Origin: Spirodela intermedia
Lineage: Eukaryota; Streptophyta; Magnoliopsida; Alismatales; Araceae
Reading direction: 5' to 3'
Length of the DNA stretch: 64,000 nucleotides
Assembly: GCA_902729315.2 (NCBI GenBank)
Contig: LR746265.1
Coordinates: forward strand, 6,826,892-6,890,891
Each line of letters starts with the position of its first letter. The stretch's first letter is position 1. The notes beneath the pieces were generated by a model that worked only from the letters and a program-made list of their open reading frames with translations, was not told the DNA's origin and made no database searches. Below are positions 25,701-39,100 of this stretch, in pieces. Position numbers and translations under genes: made by a program.

Positions 25701-28700
25701 TTCACTCTATGCCAGCAAATAGAGATATAACTGACATCAAATGCCCTTGTACGAAGCGGGTAGTATCACAATTGAGTTAAAAATGGACCCTAGTTGCAAC
25801 TACTAACCAAAAACCTGATGCATCGCCCAATACCCCGCCTCTTATACAACCACAGCACAAATCGCTCTAAGAGTAACACAACCCCGCTATGCAGGGATTC
25901 CCATCTCGAATCTTCATAGATATTGGAAGGTCAGGGAGAAGAAATCTCAGAGGATTATCTAACAACTATCGGATAAATCACCGAACAAGTTACAATTTTT
26001 AATGCACTATTATCATTGTCATCTTGTTCTTCTCCTGCATACTATCCTAGTTTCTCTTCTACAGAGATGAAAGCACCAGAGAGATTTCCACGTGCTTCTC
26101 ACATCATCTTCTCCTAGAGGTTTCCTTTTCATCTACTTTCTTACCCCTTTATCCTCATTTTCTTTGTGGTTTCGTTACTTTCCTCCTTCTTTGCAGTACC
26201 TCCCCCTTCCTCATCTCTTTCGACTCGTCCATGGTTTTTGTCTTGAAACCCTCTAGAGAGAGAGAGAGAGAGATAGAGATATGTCTAAGAGATCTGAAGT
26301 GATGGCACACCTTAGTAGTGATGAGCGTTATTAAAAACCAAAGTAATGAATAATCTTCCCTACAAAATGCTGCAAGCTCTGCTTTCTTTCTTCCAGGGAA
26401 ATCTGCATACAAACCTTCCAAAAACTTGTTTATGAACTTTGGGGAAGTTTAATGAATTTGGGAAAACCTGTTTCTTTTCATCAATGAAATCACGCATCAG
26501 GCAATCTTTTAAGTCTCCGTAGAAAAACTATTTACGAATAAATAAAGAATCACTAAAACATAAACTAACACTGATAGTTAAGATCCAGTTAATAGGCAAG
26601 GAAAATGAAGAAGAATTCTCATGTATTTTATATTGTTGGACAAAGACTGCATTTAAAAAAATATGATTTCAAAATCAAGCTGTAACTTAGACTCATGACA
26701 TCACGCTCAACAGAAAATATTGTGTCCAATCCAATGACTTCGCCCAGAAATAAACAAATAACATAATTGGGAAACCACGCCGAGAAACTCTGTTATCCAA
26801 TGCAAGGACTTCGCTTTTCCATCCTACAAAGTAAATCCTTTCGTTTTACAAACAAGTGTTGCAACAGTACGAACCTCCTCAATCATCTGTCTTTGCTTGC
26901 TCACGTCCTCTGTGAATGGATAGCGATTGGCTCCAAAAGCTTCACAGATCTTAAGGATTTTGGTCTTCGCTCTTTCTCCAGAATAAAATACGACAAATAC
27001 ATTTTTCAAACCCTGTTGCATGACAATATAAGATCAGTCAATGCCATGCTCATACATATGAGCATGTAAAGAAACGGTTGACTAAAAAATCCTCCACAGT
27101 AGTTTTCAAATAATACCCTCTCTAAGACATATGCAGGTCAAAAGGGAACCAAAAGAATACACGTATGCACCAGATCATGGAAATATACGACCCTACATGA
27201 ATAATGATAAAAACGAAATAAAACTTAATAGAAAATCTAGACTCCGTACAATTCCTTAGTCGAGCAGAGCTACCCAAATGAAGTCTCAATTAGCCGCATG
27301 TTGCCCCTCGTCTTTAGTTGTGCCAGGCCGTCATTACTAGGTCTGCACCTCGTCGAAGTTTTGTTCAAGACTCCAGGTAAGTACTGATATCCTAAATAAG
27401 TGGCCCATGGACCACCACCTCACCATAATATCCATAGCAAGCAATCATCGTTCCCCACATAAATGGCATCGATTATTACAACTTTCAAGTCTCATATGAC
27501 TGATCATTCTACATGTTATGGGATTCAATCACAATTCAGTCTTCGACTACCAGCTATGATCAAATGATAGTTTAAAGTCTCCCATCTGCCAACATGAGTT
27601 AAATGCACAAATATTCATGGGTTTCACAGCAGCTTTCCTTTCCCCTCCCCGTTTGGATGTATAATCAATTATATGTCTACAACTAATCCCAAAATAACAC
27701 AGCAATGTTCCTTTCCAGAAAAAAGGAATCCATTACCCCTCATTTGGTATTGTTTAAAATAACCACTACCACAAGGAGACTAGAAGATATAGTAGAGTAT
27801 GGGAGAAGTCTCTCAGAACCCAACCTATACAAAATTTGCCTGACCGAAACATGGTTCCCATACCTCCCCTAGCCCCAAAGTTATCTTACCACACACAGTG
27901 TCACAAGTGAAACCTATGAACATGTTTAAACTATGGAACAACAGAGACCCACTACAACCACACCAAATAAATTAAGCTTGATGTCTTCAATAGAAGTAAA
28001 TCAGCCTTAAAAATAAACTTCAGTTCCTCTTCCAAAACATAAATTTTCATCTGTCCAAGGATCAACAACATATACAAGGCTCGGACTATTCTGCTTGAGC
28101 ACAACCGAAGGATGCTATACTGTGCAAGATTTTTAGCACAACAACCCACACAAATTCTTGACAAACAATAACTAGTACGTAGGAGAAGGGGAGTACCAGT
28201 ACAGGGCCAGATGACGAAAAGTTACAGATACTCGTCCTTCATAAAATCACAGACGCACATATAACAGAAAACAATGGAAAGAACACGTGATTGGGGGCAT
28301 TCCTTCACATTTCACGATAAAAAAAATCACTGTACAACTTTCGGCTGATTTCTAGATTCATTAGAGGACTACAATGTCCCAGATCCAGTGTATGTATCAA
28401 TCAAGGGGAGACCCAGTTACTGTCGTCGATCCAACAGAGAATCGAGCTAAAACAGAGACCGTCGTTGTTACTGGGAGGGAAAAAAAAAAACATAGGAAGT
28501 TGATGCATTTCCTTCTAGGAATAGAAGTGAACACAGCACGAGATTATACAACCACCCAAGAATTATAGGAGAAGCTGATCCTTGGGGAATGATGGTCGCC
28601 CCTGCAGGAAACGGGGGTTATCCACAGTAAACATATCAACTCCAGTCAAAACTTCCCAGTCTTGGAATGTGGATATTACAGACTGAAACTCTGCTTCTAG

Positions 28701-31700
28701 TGATTCAAAAGGGGACATCGCGAACCCTGAGATCCTCTCAATAACGATATTGTGATTCATACCCACTCTTTGATCAGACTTATCTCAGCTCTAGGTACCA
28801 ACTCATGTTCCCTGCCTTTTTAATTTACTAAATCACATTACTAATCCTCTACAACGAAATTCTTTAAAGATGAGTGCCACTCTAACCTTCTCCCCGGACA
28901 CCGGATCAGTGACCGGATCTTCAACCAACGACTGCTTCAGAAACATGTTGCCCCTGGTAGCACGGAATAGAATCCTTTCAAAAGCCATGGATTTCTCTTT
29001 TGGCACAAGCCCGCTGACAAACCCGAGCTTAATTTGCTTCGATAGATCAGTTGAGATTTCCTGGAAAAAAATGCAACTTACTGTTATTTTCGGATAAAGT
29101 AATTGTCAAAAGCCCCAAATAACATTCAATAGGAGATTCCACGCAACCATACTTGCTCCAGGAGTAGAGGCCTATCAATGGATTCATCGCCAACACTGCG
29201 TGCTTCAATTTCCCTCTGCTGGGCAGTTGCATCGCTTTGAGCAGAGTAAAAGAACTCACCGGCCTGAAAATAGTACAGGACAAGAATTCACATTCGAACC
29301 TATGCGTACACAACCTTTCCAACAGCGCCACAAAATGGGCCACAGACGCAAAGCTTTTAACGCTCAGTAACTCACTACGACGGAAACAATTGTATGCTTT
29401 CATACCGTATGGAATTCACATTGAAATCACTTCTACATGGGAAAACAATGGACTAAAAATCATAACATACTAGTCCCTAATCCAATATGAAAGGAAATCT
29501 ACGTACACGAGAACTCTCTCTCTCTCCCTAGCACACACATGCTCGATTTCTAAACCACCCCTTCCTTTCACAAATATCCCACCACCCAGCAAATTCCTTC
29601 CTCCCACAGGACCGCACGCCATCCCACCGCTTTCCCTTACTCCACCAGAAGGACCGCCCCTCTATCTTCTCAATCCAGTTAAAAACCCCCACCACACCCA
29701 CCCAAAGTCTTCCTTTCCCCTGCGTCTTACCTCCCACCCCGTGTGACCCCTGCCCTTCCCCAAAGCCACGAGCCCCCCAGAGCCCTGGTAAGACACTCCT
29801 CAATGTCTTATGGGGGACACCTCCACCTCCCAGTACCTCCCGCCAGACAAGTAGGGAATTGGACATGGCCTCGTACGGCCATCCCTCAAGCAACTCTTCA
29901 GGCTCTAGAAAAATTACTCAGGATCAGGCGCGGCTTCGTACGGCCCACCCCAACCCCACATGTCATCACCACTAATAATCACCCAATGATCATACAAAGA
30001 ATCGAAACCTACCCATTTTCGAATCTTTCTAAAGAAATGGCCTTTTCATCTCGAGATACCTACTTCACCCTACCTCCCACTGTTCACACGAACAATGCTT
30101 CACTGACAGAAAAAATCCTTAAACTCTGAACTACATTTTATGAATGACTTGCATGTTGCAGAAGACAAAATAAAATACAACTGCACCTTCTGGAGAACAA
30201 GCTTATATTCCAAAAGCTCATTGTATGTTCGCTGCAACTTTTCACTGTTAGCATTCACTTCTATCAGCTCACCTTCAAGTTCTCCCAGCTTAGCCTACAT
30301 AATTAGCACTAATTTTAATAAATACCAGAACTGGACGTATACACAGAATAGTAATAATAAATTTCGCACTATAGAACCATGTGTCATACCTCCAAGTCAT
30401 CGAAATTGACTTCATCCATCAGAGGCATAACTGATGGAACAATGCCGGCCTTCCACATCTGATCCCTAAAGAATCGTAGTTTGCGTGCCATTTCCCCACA
30501 TCTTTTGATCTACAAAAGTATAATTATAATTAAAAACACACGGTAAAAACTGAAGGTACTTCTATGTGATACCATGGAGGATATCAAGATAAAAAACCTG
30601 TACATCCTTCAGGTTTTTATGAGATTCTATGGATAATTGCATGGGTATAACAGAGAAACAAAGACCAAGAAAATGATAATCTATCCGTTGCGGATTAGGA
30701 TAATCATAGGGTATATTCCAAAATTATTTATATTGTCGCTTCATTCCTTTTCTGGTAAATACGTCCAAATGTAATTTGTAAAAAGGACACCAAAAGAGCA
30801 TTTCTGAAATAGAAAATTGAGCCCATGGGCGTACAGAAAGTAACAGGGATGCCAGGGGACAAACTTACCTGGTAAGCATATGTTCGCTGGAATGGGCTCT
30901 TATCGATATTAAGCTGAGGAAAAACAAAGCAATAAACCATCAGAAAGTGCAAAAGTTGTACCGAGAAGGGGACAACTCGCAAAAAGCCCACCAACAGGCT
31001 CATGCAAAATATTGGACAACAGCCAACTTAAATCACTCGTCTTGACCCTTGGATACTGAGATTAACGTTCCTGTGAACCACTTATCAGTTCACATCGTCA
31101 CTGAACAACAAAATATCTTACATGAGACACAATCACCTAGATATGAATAAAGAAAATAGACAGAATCACTTTCTTTTGAGTGACGAACCAATAATTTTAG
31201 AGTTTAAAATATGGAAAATAAAATAACCATATAATGAAATATGACCAAACAATGACTAAATGCCAGCTATACGTCAAGTTGTTTTGTAAGCTCAAAGATA
31301 AACAAGAATTGTGAAAAATTAAACAACTGATCAAATATATATATCTATCTATCTATCTATCTATATAATATATATATATATATATATCTTCCAAAAGGTT
31401 CTTTGAAAGATGAGAATTTTATTGATGGCTACCCATCCATTTTGTTGGAGAGCACATCGGAAAGCAACATCTTTGTTTTCAATAAGAAGAGAAAGTGCTT
31501 CTTCTTCAGAAAGCCAACCTGAGGATATGTTGAGTCAAAACACCCCAAATACCACACGGAAAATACAGAATTAAATGCAAAATGGCAAGAACACAACATT
31601 CCAAAGGCTGGGCACACCATGGTGACCTCATGATACAACGTTCAAAGGCAGAAATCAATAAATTCAACTACGTTTTCTGAACCAGAAGCCTATATATCAT

Positions 31701-33350
31701 GTAGCCAAGCAAAACTGATTAATCAGGAGCAATGACTGCAACCCAAAAAAATCTACCAAGACCATCTGGAAATAATATTGAAAACAAAAATACTCGATTC
31801 CCAATTACTTGGTAAAGGAGGGGAATATAAACATGGAATTGAAAAAAATGAGAGGTGTAAAAAGAGATCCAGAATGATCTTAAGAAAAAACAGATAATAT
31901 TCCTGATGGAAAGCCTGTCATGGGATCACCGAACGTTTCCTAAAATAATCTTGTCATAACCTTGTTGACTTCCTTTTTTATTCTTTGGAGTTCCCAATTC
32001 CCCGAAGCCAAAACAAAATACATTATCAATGATTCAGATGCCCTTAACGCAATTCAAGCTATCCATAGCCGCATTCATTGATAAGGAATTGAAACATAAC
32101 AAAAAATCCAGTCTTGACACCTAACAATCTGGCAAGTGCTTCACCTGGATAGTGATTCCAGTATGTTTCTCTCACAGAAGTATGACTACATGGCAGTGTT
32201 CTCCTCTGATAATGTCTTCAGACCAGTGGTATGGGAAGCAACGGATTCAAAGAACTAGTTCATCCCCCCCCCTCCCCCCCCCCACCTCTACCAAAAATAA
32301 TAGTTACGTGGGTCACATGCCAATCTGACCAACGTAACTCTTACTGTGCTGCGTTAAATTGAGTAACGGAAACCTAGCCAGCCTGGGAAATAGCACTTTC
32401 AGGTAGCAGGATTCTCTTTTGTGACTCTAATGAAGTAAGAACCTCATCGACCCTCTACTGAAAAATACATATAAATACCTTTTCTCCAATTCTTCTCATC
32501 TTCAGTAACAAAGATTTCTGCTTTCAAAGAATTATCCATAAAGTGTGCAAATTTCTCTTCCATTCAATTCGAAATACCACGATCTTCACAGACGCCATGA
32601 GCATCACTTCTGTCCAAGACCTCCCTCCAGGGGTGCCCTCAGGACCCAAATCCACGTGCTTTCAGGGGGATCCACCGTCATTATGCAGTGTTCTGTGGTG
32701 GTACAATGGTTGCTTCTTATCAGAAACCCATTGGTTACCTGAAAGATCAGAACTTCTCCATCCACTCGACTATGTTACGTTACATTCCTAAAAAATTTGT
32801 GTACGGCCTGCAGACAGAAGAATTGATTTTTCCCCGCATGTTTTCTAAACTCTGAGAAATAGGTCTTGAACGGATAAATTTAGGGCAGTCTCGACGGGGG
32901 TTCGCCTGATGTAGAAATGCAGTATCGAGGCGACGATCAATTCAAAATTAGGCCAATGAGAAGAATCGAAACAATTGGGGAAACATATATAAGCGTGAGG
33001 GGGAAATGTAGCACCTTCGACGGAGGGTGAATCAAATCGAATGAAAAACACGAAATTCCAGAACAATGACGAAGAATCGGGGAACAATGTCGGAACCGGA
33101 GCCACATCATAGCTAATCATTCCGATCGCAGTCGCAGATGAAGTCTCGAGAGAAGGGGGAGAAAGGTTGATTCCCGAAAGATTCTTACGTCTTTGAACTG
33201 GAGGAGGCCGAGTTCCCCGACGTAGGAGAGGGTGAGGTGGGCTGATTCAATGGGGACGATCAGCTGCACCAGCTGCATAGGCTCTGACCGCATGAGATCC
33301 ATGGGTGGGCAGCACCAGCCCCCCCCCGTCCCACCCCGCTCACCGTCCAT
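19707..33350 (-). CDS. VHA-a: V-type proton ATPase subunit a, copy 2 (complete)
   Basis: Complete V0 subunit a gene: 18 exons, 2472 bp, 823 residues, against about 820 for Arabidopsis VHA-a2/a3. Exons in gene order: 33189-33350, 30869-30913, 30390-30509, 30187-30294, 29153-29263, 28887-29060, 26875-27012, 24951-25058, 24706-24813, 24450-24598, 24034-24187, 22971-23131, 22676-22882, 21197-21380, 21026-21109, 20739-20935, 20006-20065, 19707-19908. All introns are GT-AG and all phases fit. The first ~400 residues form the cytosolic domain, the rest the multi-helix membrane domain. The essential arginine of SYLRLWAL is near residue 732, and a second conserved Arg lies in [11 protein letters not shown] in the last exon. 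The protein ends EEED. Sequence resembles the tonoplast type (a2/a3), but the isoform call is inference. Unlike copy 1 it keeps [14 protein letters not shown] and [10 protein letters not shown], so it is the more conservative copy. The start at 33350 (MDGERGG) is the only in-frame ATG upstream of the conserved region. Confidence 0.95.
20310..20735. repeat. Degenerate direct repeats in VHA-a intron 16
   Basis: The phrase AATAAACCATTAT followed by GGGAGACAGC and AGGATA occurs near 20327-20371 and 20646-20691 (period about 318), with a shorter related unit near 20531. Copy 1 has the same arrangement at about 185-400. These are old duplications inside intron 16, next to the exon 16 splice donor. 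Confidence 0.6.
22658..32578. repeat. Near-identical tandem block, right copy (VHA-a exons 2-13)
   Basis: Partner of 2133-12180. It is 128 bp shorter overall, mainly because it lacks a 138 bp intronic duplication found in the left copy; it carries a longer poly-C run near 32266-32282. I noticed no amino-acid difference between the copies in exons 2-13. Confidence 0.85.
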
Positions 33351-33551
33351 CCCCCCGGAGCCGCTCCCCCACCTCCGGCAGTGCAGAGGAGAGGCTATCC
33401 ACACTCCCCGAAGGTAACCGTCCGGCCAATCGAAGAGAGCCCCACCGATCAGGAGATCTCCCGAGCACCGGCAGGCTTTAGGGTGGAGGTGGGATTGCCC
33501 AGAGGAAGCCTCTGCTCGCCTTCCACGTCCTCTCTCTCTCTATTATCTGTT

Positions 33552-33553
<2 letters not shown>

Positions 33554-33594
<41 letters not shown>
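33554..33594. repeat. (CT)n microsatellite upstream of VHA-a copy 2
   Basis: About 41 bp of pure CT, some 205 bp upstream of the copy 2 start codon; on the transcript strand it reads (GA)n. Copy 1 has no such tract at the matching place. Confidence 0.9.
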
Positions 33595-33596
<2 letters not shown>

Positions 33597-34234
33597 TATG
33601 TATCGATCAAGGCTATCACTCTGGCTCGCGTCCTGGCTGACATACGTCAGGCTTTGGAATCATAATAAAGAATAATTGGGGGGGAGATGAACAGATCGGA
33701 ATCAAGACTTGGTGCGCATCTATTTCCATGGAAAGCCTGCTCGTCAGAGGTTCGCCTTAGGTCATCTGGACTCCTCTTGTCGTCATCTGAAGATCAACGG
33801 TATCTGATCAATTATTAACTGAACGTGTGGTTTACATGTATCTCGCTTGGTACTACCTTTCTCACCGTGACCATATTTATCTCATTAAAGTAATATTTTC
33901 CGACATCAGAATTAAACATCACATTATCATACTTCTATCAGAACCCCGAATTTAGAGCCCAGAATCCAGACTTTGCGTTGGTGGTCCAACATAGGCCCAA
34001 TTGCTAATGGGGCCCAAAAGGAATAATGGTCCGACTCAATTGACTTAGAGATCTCTGCGCCCCAATGACCCAAGTCAACGCTCCCAAAAGATGGCCCTTA
34101 GAATTGACTAGGCTAGGTCCTCCATACTTTAATGGACTAGGAGTGCACATTATAGGGAAACATCTAGAAAGTGCACATTGTAGGGTTGATCGTTATGAAG
34201 TCCTAGGCTTACATGGCCCTCCATATATACTGAA

Positions 34235-34238
<4 letters not shown>

Positions 34239-34277
<39 letters not shown>
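34239..34277. repeat. (GA)n microsatellite
   Basis: About 39 bp of pure GA in the intergenic region between VHA-a copy 2 and RAR1. Confidence 0.9.
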
Positions 34278-34282
<5 letters not shown>

Positions 34283-34488
34283 GACACAACCAATCCAAAT
34301 TGTGCTTTAGGCTAATCCAAAATAAATCACTTGATCAAGTCACAAAACCATTGGTCAATGATGATGTACATAAAGTCAAATCAATCACGTGGTGAATGTG
34401 TAAATAAGGATTTTACTATTTTTGGTAAATATAGTCATGATATTAGTTCAATCATTATATATCAATTATATGTGATATTAGTTCAAGA

Positions 34489-34499
34489 GGGGGGGGGGG
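34489..34499. repeat. Poly-G run (11 G)
   Basis: An uninterrupted G run in otherwise AT-rich intergenic DNA; its length may be unstable or a sequencing artefact. Confidence 0.8.
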
Positions 34500-35898
34500 C
34501 ACGATGAATAATATTTTTTTATACAAATGATTTACAAGAAATTAAATCCTTGCACCATCATCAAATAAAATATAATATGAAGAGTCAAAGCCAATATGCA
34601 TCCTTGTCCATAAGAGACACATTCTTCTTTTGCTATGAGATTTAAAGAACCTTTCTACAATCTATCCATTTTAATCGATTACTTAGCTATCATATGAGAT
34701 AAAAAATATTTTAATTTACATTATATAATAGTGTGGTATATTAGAGGAGATATCACAGTATGTAAAAGTCTTCATTGGTATTTAGGAGCATATCAACTAC
34801 AATATTTTTAATATAATATTTCTAACATCACACATCGAAGAGCAATATTTCATTATAATAGAAGTTTGTATTGGAGAAGAGCAATAATAACTTGTAAAGC
34901 TTGTAATATTTCACTATGTCGTCAAAAATATTTTAATATATGATTTTTACCTTGTAGAGTAAACGTTAATACTTTAGCCTATGGAAATTAAGATCCAAGA
35001 TTTCATGCATCTAGTTGGAGAGAAGAGCACAAATTACTCAATATATCACACAATATTTGAGTATATGAACTTTAAAAGTGTGAAAACCACACAATACATA
35101 TAACATTAAAAAATGACCATACGAGGAGTTATATTGCATAACATTGTAGTAAATCAATATTAATAATTCGATGAATGAAGCGTACGAGTATATGATTAAC
35201 ATTACAAAATAATAGATTATATCTATATAAACCCTAGATTAACAATATCTGACTCGTTTGTATTGAAAAATTATGCTTAATCTATCAATGGAAATTAAGA
35301 TGGAAAAATTTGAAGTATCAAGATTCAAAAACAGTACAGAAATAACTATGTATATCTAGCTTAATATACATGCAAATTATATAATATAATAACATAGTAT
35401 CTGTTATAATGATCTCATAAAGGATAGCATATAAAGTCCAGATGGAGAATTCACAATGATAGAAAACAGAATCAAAGCGCATACATTCATCAGCAATTTT
35501 GAATCATATAGCGATCTAAGATCAACACAAGGATGAGTTAGTAAAAAATTTTCCTTCAATCTAAAACTGAGAAAGAAAGATCGAAACTATATTTTTGATG
35601 TGCGTAGATTTATTGTTGGAATAACTAAAAATGTGTGGCCTTGCTAACTACTAAATAACAAATGAAATAGGGGTAGTTTTATACAAATGAGAAAAAAATT
35701 GAAACCCATAAGAAGGTAAGAGTAAACAAAGCTAGCAAGAAACATGTGAGAAACTTAATCTCACTATAAAATTAGATTTGAGTGAGATAGATAATCCACA
35801 TGATATGCATTCTATTTCTATAATCCACATGATAAAGCTCAAAAAGTCAACTCCCAGAGGAACTCCAGATTAGAATAATCTCATTTAGAAGGAAAGAA

Positions 35899-35910
35899 AT
35901 AATAATAATA

Positions 35911-35947
<37 letters not shown>
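35899..35947. repeat. (AAT)n(ATT)n microsatellite, self-complementary
   Basis: AAT units run directly into ATT units, so the two halves can pair as a hairpin. Intergenic, 220 bp beyond the RAR1 stop codon. Confidence 0.85.
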
Positions 35948-35949
<2 letters not shown>

Positions 35950-36165
35950 CAAATCTAGTTATTATATGGATGCACTCACCCCTCTCATTCCCTATTCATT
36001 TATTAGCAAATATAGTTCATAAAATCCTAGTTAGCCTTCTTGTGATGCCTTCCATTATCATAAAAAACCGAAATACATTGTTCAGGTTTAAAAAGCTGTT
36101 GTGCAAGACATAAATCGCTATTTTCTGTAGAACATGGATAAGAGGTTATCTAGAAGAAACCTCAC

Positions 36166-39100
36166 TCATGTAGCCTCCGCATTGTGCCATCCCTTAGTGC
36201 ATGGAGCTATACTCATGAACTCATCGAACTCGTTTACATAGACTTCACAGCATTTCCACTGCAAGAACGTTTGCACAGAACAATGACTGTCTTAGCTGAT
36301 AGAATTCATATGCACATATATGTGCCTAGTTTTCATATAAAGACGTGAAATAAACACCAATGTTAAGCACAAAAGTATATGTGAATAGACGTAAAGACCA
36401 GTGGTGAGGGCCTGCTGTGGGCTTACCCCTCTCTTTCTGTCATGGAACACGGGAGGCCCAGGATGGTAGTCACAGGCAGTGTCATGGTTGTCTTTTTCCT
36501 TGAAGGACTTCCCACACCCCCTGTTCCTGCATGTCTTTGGCTCATTCAGGTCAATCTTCCTTCTCGTGAGAGGGGAGTTGGTTTTTTCCAGGGTGGCCGC
36601 CAGTGTTGCAGGCTTTGAAGGCTGGGCTTGGGAGCCTGAGGAAGCATCACCGGCTATGGAGTTTAGAGCTGAAGACACAGTGTTTGTAACTCTTCTATCC
36701 TCGTAATAGTAAGTAGGTAAAGTACCGTGGTCAGAGCAGAAGAAGCCCTGACGGCACCGAGAACAGGTGATGGCAGCATCTTTGTTGTCGGTGGGATTTC
36801 TCTCTGTGTTCAAAGCGTTGGTGGGAGCTACCCTTTGGAGGGTTGGGGTAACCTTGGTGACTGGCTTCTCGGCGGTGTGTTTTCCAGTCTTACATCTGCA
36901 TCAATGCAAGAAAATATGAGCAAAATATACACCAAAGTTAGCCATGTCAGATGTGACCAAAAATCAATGTCCACAGATGGTTCTTGGGGATTTCAAAGGA
37001 CCAGGTAAAGCTGGCCTGATCCGGTTTCTCTGGGCTATGGCATGAAGTTAAAGCCTGGAAATAGAAAGCAGGTTCAGACCTGCCAGGGGGCTGGATGGTC
37101 CAAGCCTTGATGCCAGGATCCCCCAGTTTTTTAAGGGATGGGATTTGTCTATTTCAGGAAAAACCAGACCATTAGGGAATAAACATCATCATAGCAGAAG
37201 AAAATAAACTCTGTGCATAATTAGGTCATCATAATCAGTACCACTTAACAATTAATATTGAAAAAAGATGAAAGAATCGCCATGTTATATCTCACATTCT
37301 GTAGCCTTTGAATCGTCATGATTTCTTGAAAAAGTTATGTTAATAGTGGATGTAATCCACAGAGAAGATTAACCCTCCATTGTTAACCCAGGAAATAACA
37401 TAGCTTCCATGGCTTCCCGCGGCCACAGTATATATAATTCTCTCACAGCACATCTGAATCATATGGCTAACACTGGGCTCCACCCAGTTAGAAACCATGG
37501 GGATGCTTGGTTACAATTCAGAATCGAGGACGACTCCCATACAATTCTCGCGAGAGCTGGAGAAGCGTCCATGGGTAAAGCACCGTCGCACCATCTGCTA
37601 CGCCCTTTTCTCAACACGCTTCCAGAAGTTTATCCATTCCGATTGAAGGATCCAAACCTTCCTCTTCGGAGCACTATTTCACTTCATGGCACGGCCACAA
37701 AATAGAAAGAGCTTCGTTCCTACATCCTTTCAGAGATACTCAAGGCGAGTAAGTCACACAACCTCAGACTGTTAACAAGAGTTGGTCTGGGCCAGTGGGA
37801 CCATGATGACAGACCAAAGGAGTGGTATGTCCGGCGCAGGACCAACCGGTGAGCCCAGGCACCAGCCCAACAATGAGAGGCCCATTGAGGGGCTACCCAA
37901 TTCTGGTATAAATACCAAAATTAGGAGGTGATTGTGCAGGCAGGAATTGGTATGTAACCCCTCTATGTTACCTTCCCCATAAGGGATTCATTGACCCCTT
38001 CTTCTCTTTCTATCCAGGCCTCTCTTGCCAGCAACGTTGCAGAGCTCCGCCGGCCCTTGCCTTGGACTATTCTTCTCTCTTGGATCCCCTTCTCTCCTCC
38101 CTCATCCCTCGCCACCTCTTTTGTTGAGAAACCATCTAGATTCTCGGTGGAGTCCCTCAGGATTCCATCAGACCAATCACCAGAGGAGAAAGAGATCAAG
38201 AGAGGATTGGCATATCTTAGATAGGATTAATAGATCATACATCAGCAACCTGTTCTAGCATGTTTTGAAGAACACGTTACAATCTACTAGAAAGCAAAAA
38301 ACCCATTTGCTAACTTGCATTAAGAAGTGTCCGCTACAGAGATCATTTATACATGATCTGATATGCTGTTGGTTTTGCTTGGAGCATCTTTTGGGTTCAG
38401 TTTCTTCCCTACTTCTTGAGGGCACATTTTAAAATATTCTTGAATTTACTGATATGGTATGGATTACCAGATAGTACTTTTGACAAACAACTACAGTAAG
38501 TATCAGGGAACCATAACAGCATTCGATCACTGACATTATGAAAGCAATGTCAAGATGTGGATACAAGTCAAATTCAGTAGTGCAAGGAAGAAATATCTCA
38601 CCCAGGGATTGCCAAAAATAAGCTGAAATCATGACTTCTTTGCTTGCAGCACCTCCATTCTTTCATACCGTCATGAAAAAAGGGCTGGAGAGGTTGTTTT
38701 GGGAGCATATAAGCATACACAAGGATTTCTCATTGCACAATGAATAAATGCCGTTCAACTTACCGGCTGAAGTTTATGTAGAAGCCAATCAGAATGGCGA
38801 CCACAATGACATGTATAAAAAGATTCAAAAATTAGTACGAGTGTATGAAGCAAAAATTTATGACAATAAAAGGAAATTTCTGAAGCAGACACATATATGG
38901 AAATTTCTGATATATAGCTATAAATACTATGCAGGAAATTTTCACATATCATGGATCTATCAAAGGAAGACAAGGTCTCAAAGGAGTAGGTGGTACTGAG
39001 CCTTTGTCATAAAGGCTCCTCATGGTTCCTAGCATGAGAGAAATATGGCACTCGAAATTGACCAAAAACAGCCTGTATTCACTATTGACCAATACTGATG

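Larger units (their letters stand above)
33351..36165. other. AT-rich intergenic DNA with microsatellites
   Basis: It begins with the promoter side of VHA-a copy 2 and ends at the 3' side of RAR1. It holds (CT)n, (GA)n, poly-G and AAT/ATT tracts, listed separately. No ORF here resembles a known protein. Confidence 0.6.

Noticed and set aside
37409-38258. ORFs in RAR1 intron 2
   Set aside because: Short, in several frames, with no recognisable domain; at most part of an inserted repeat.
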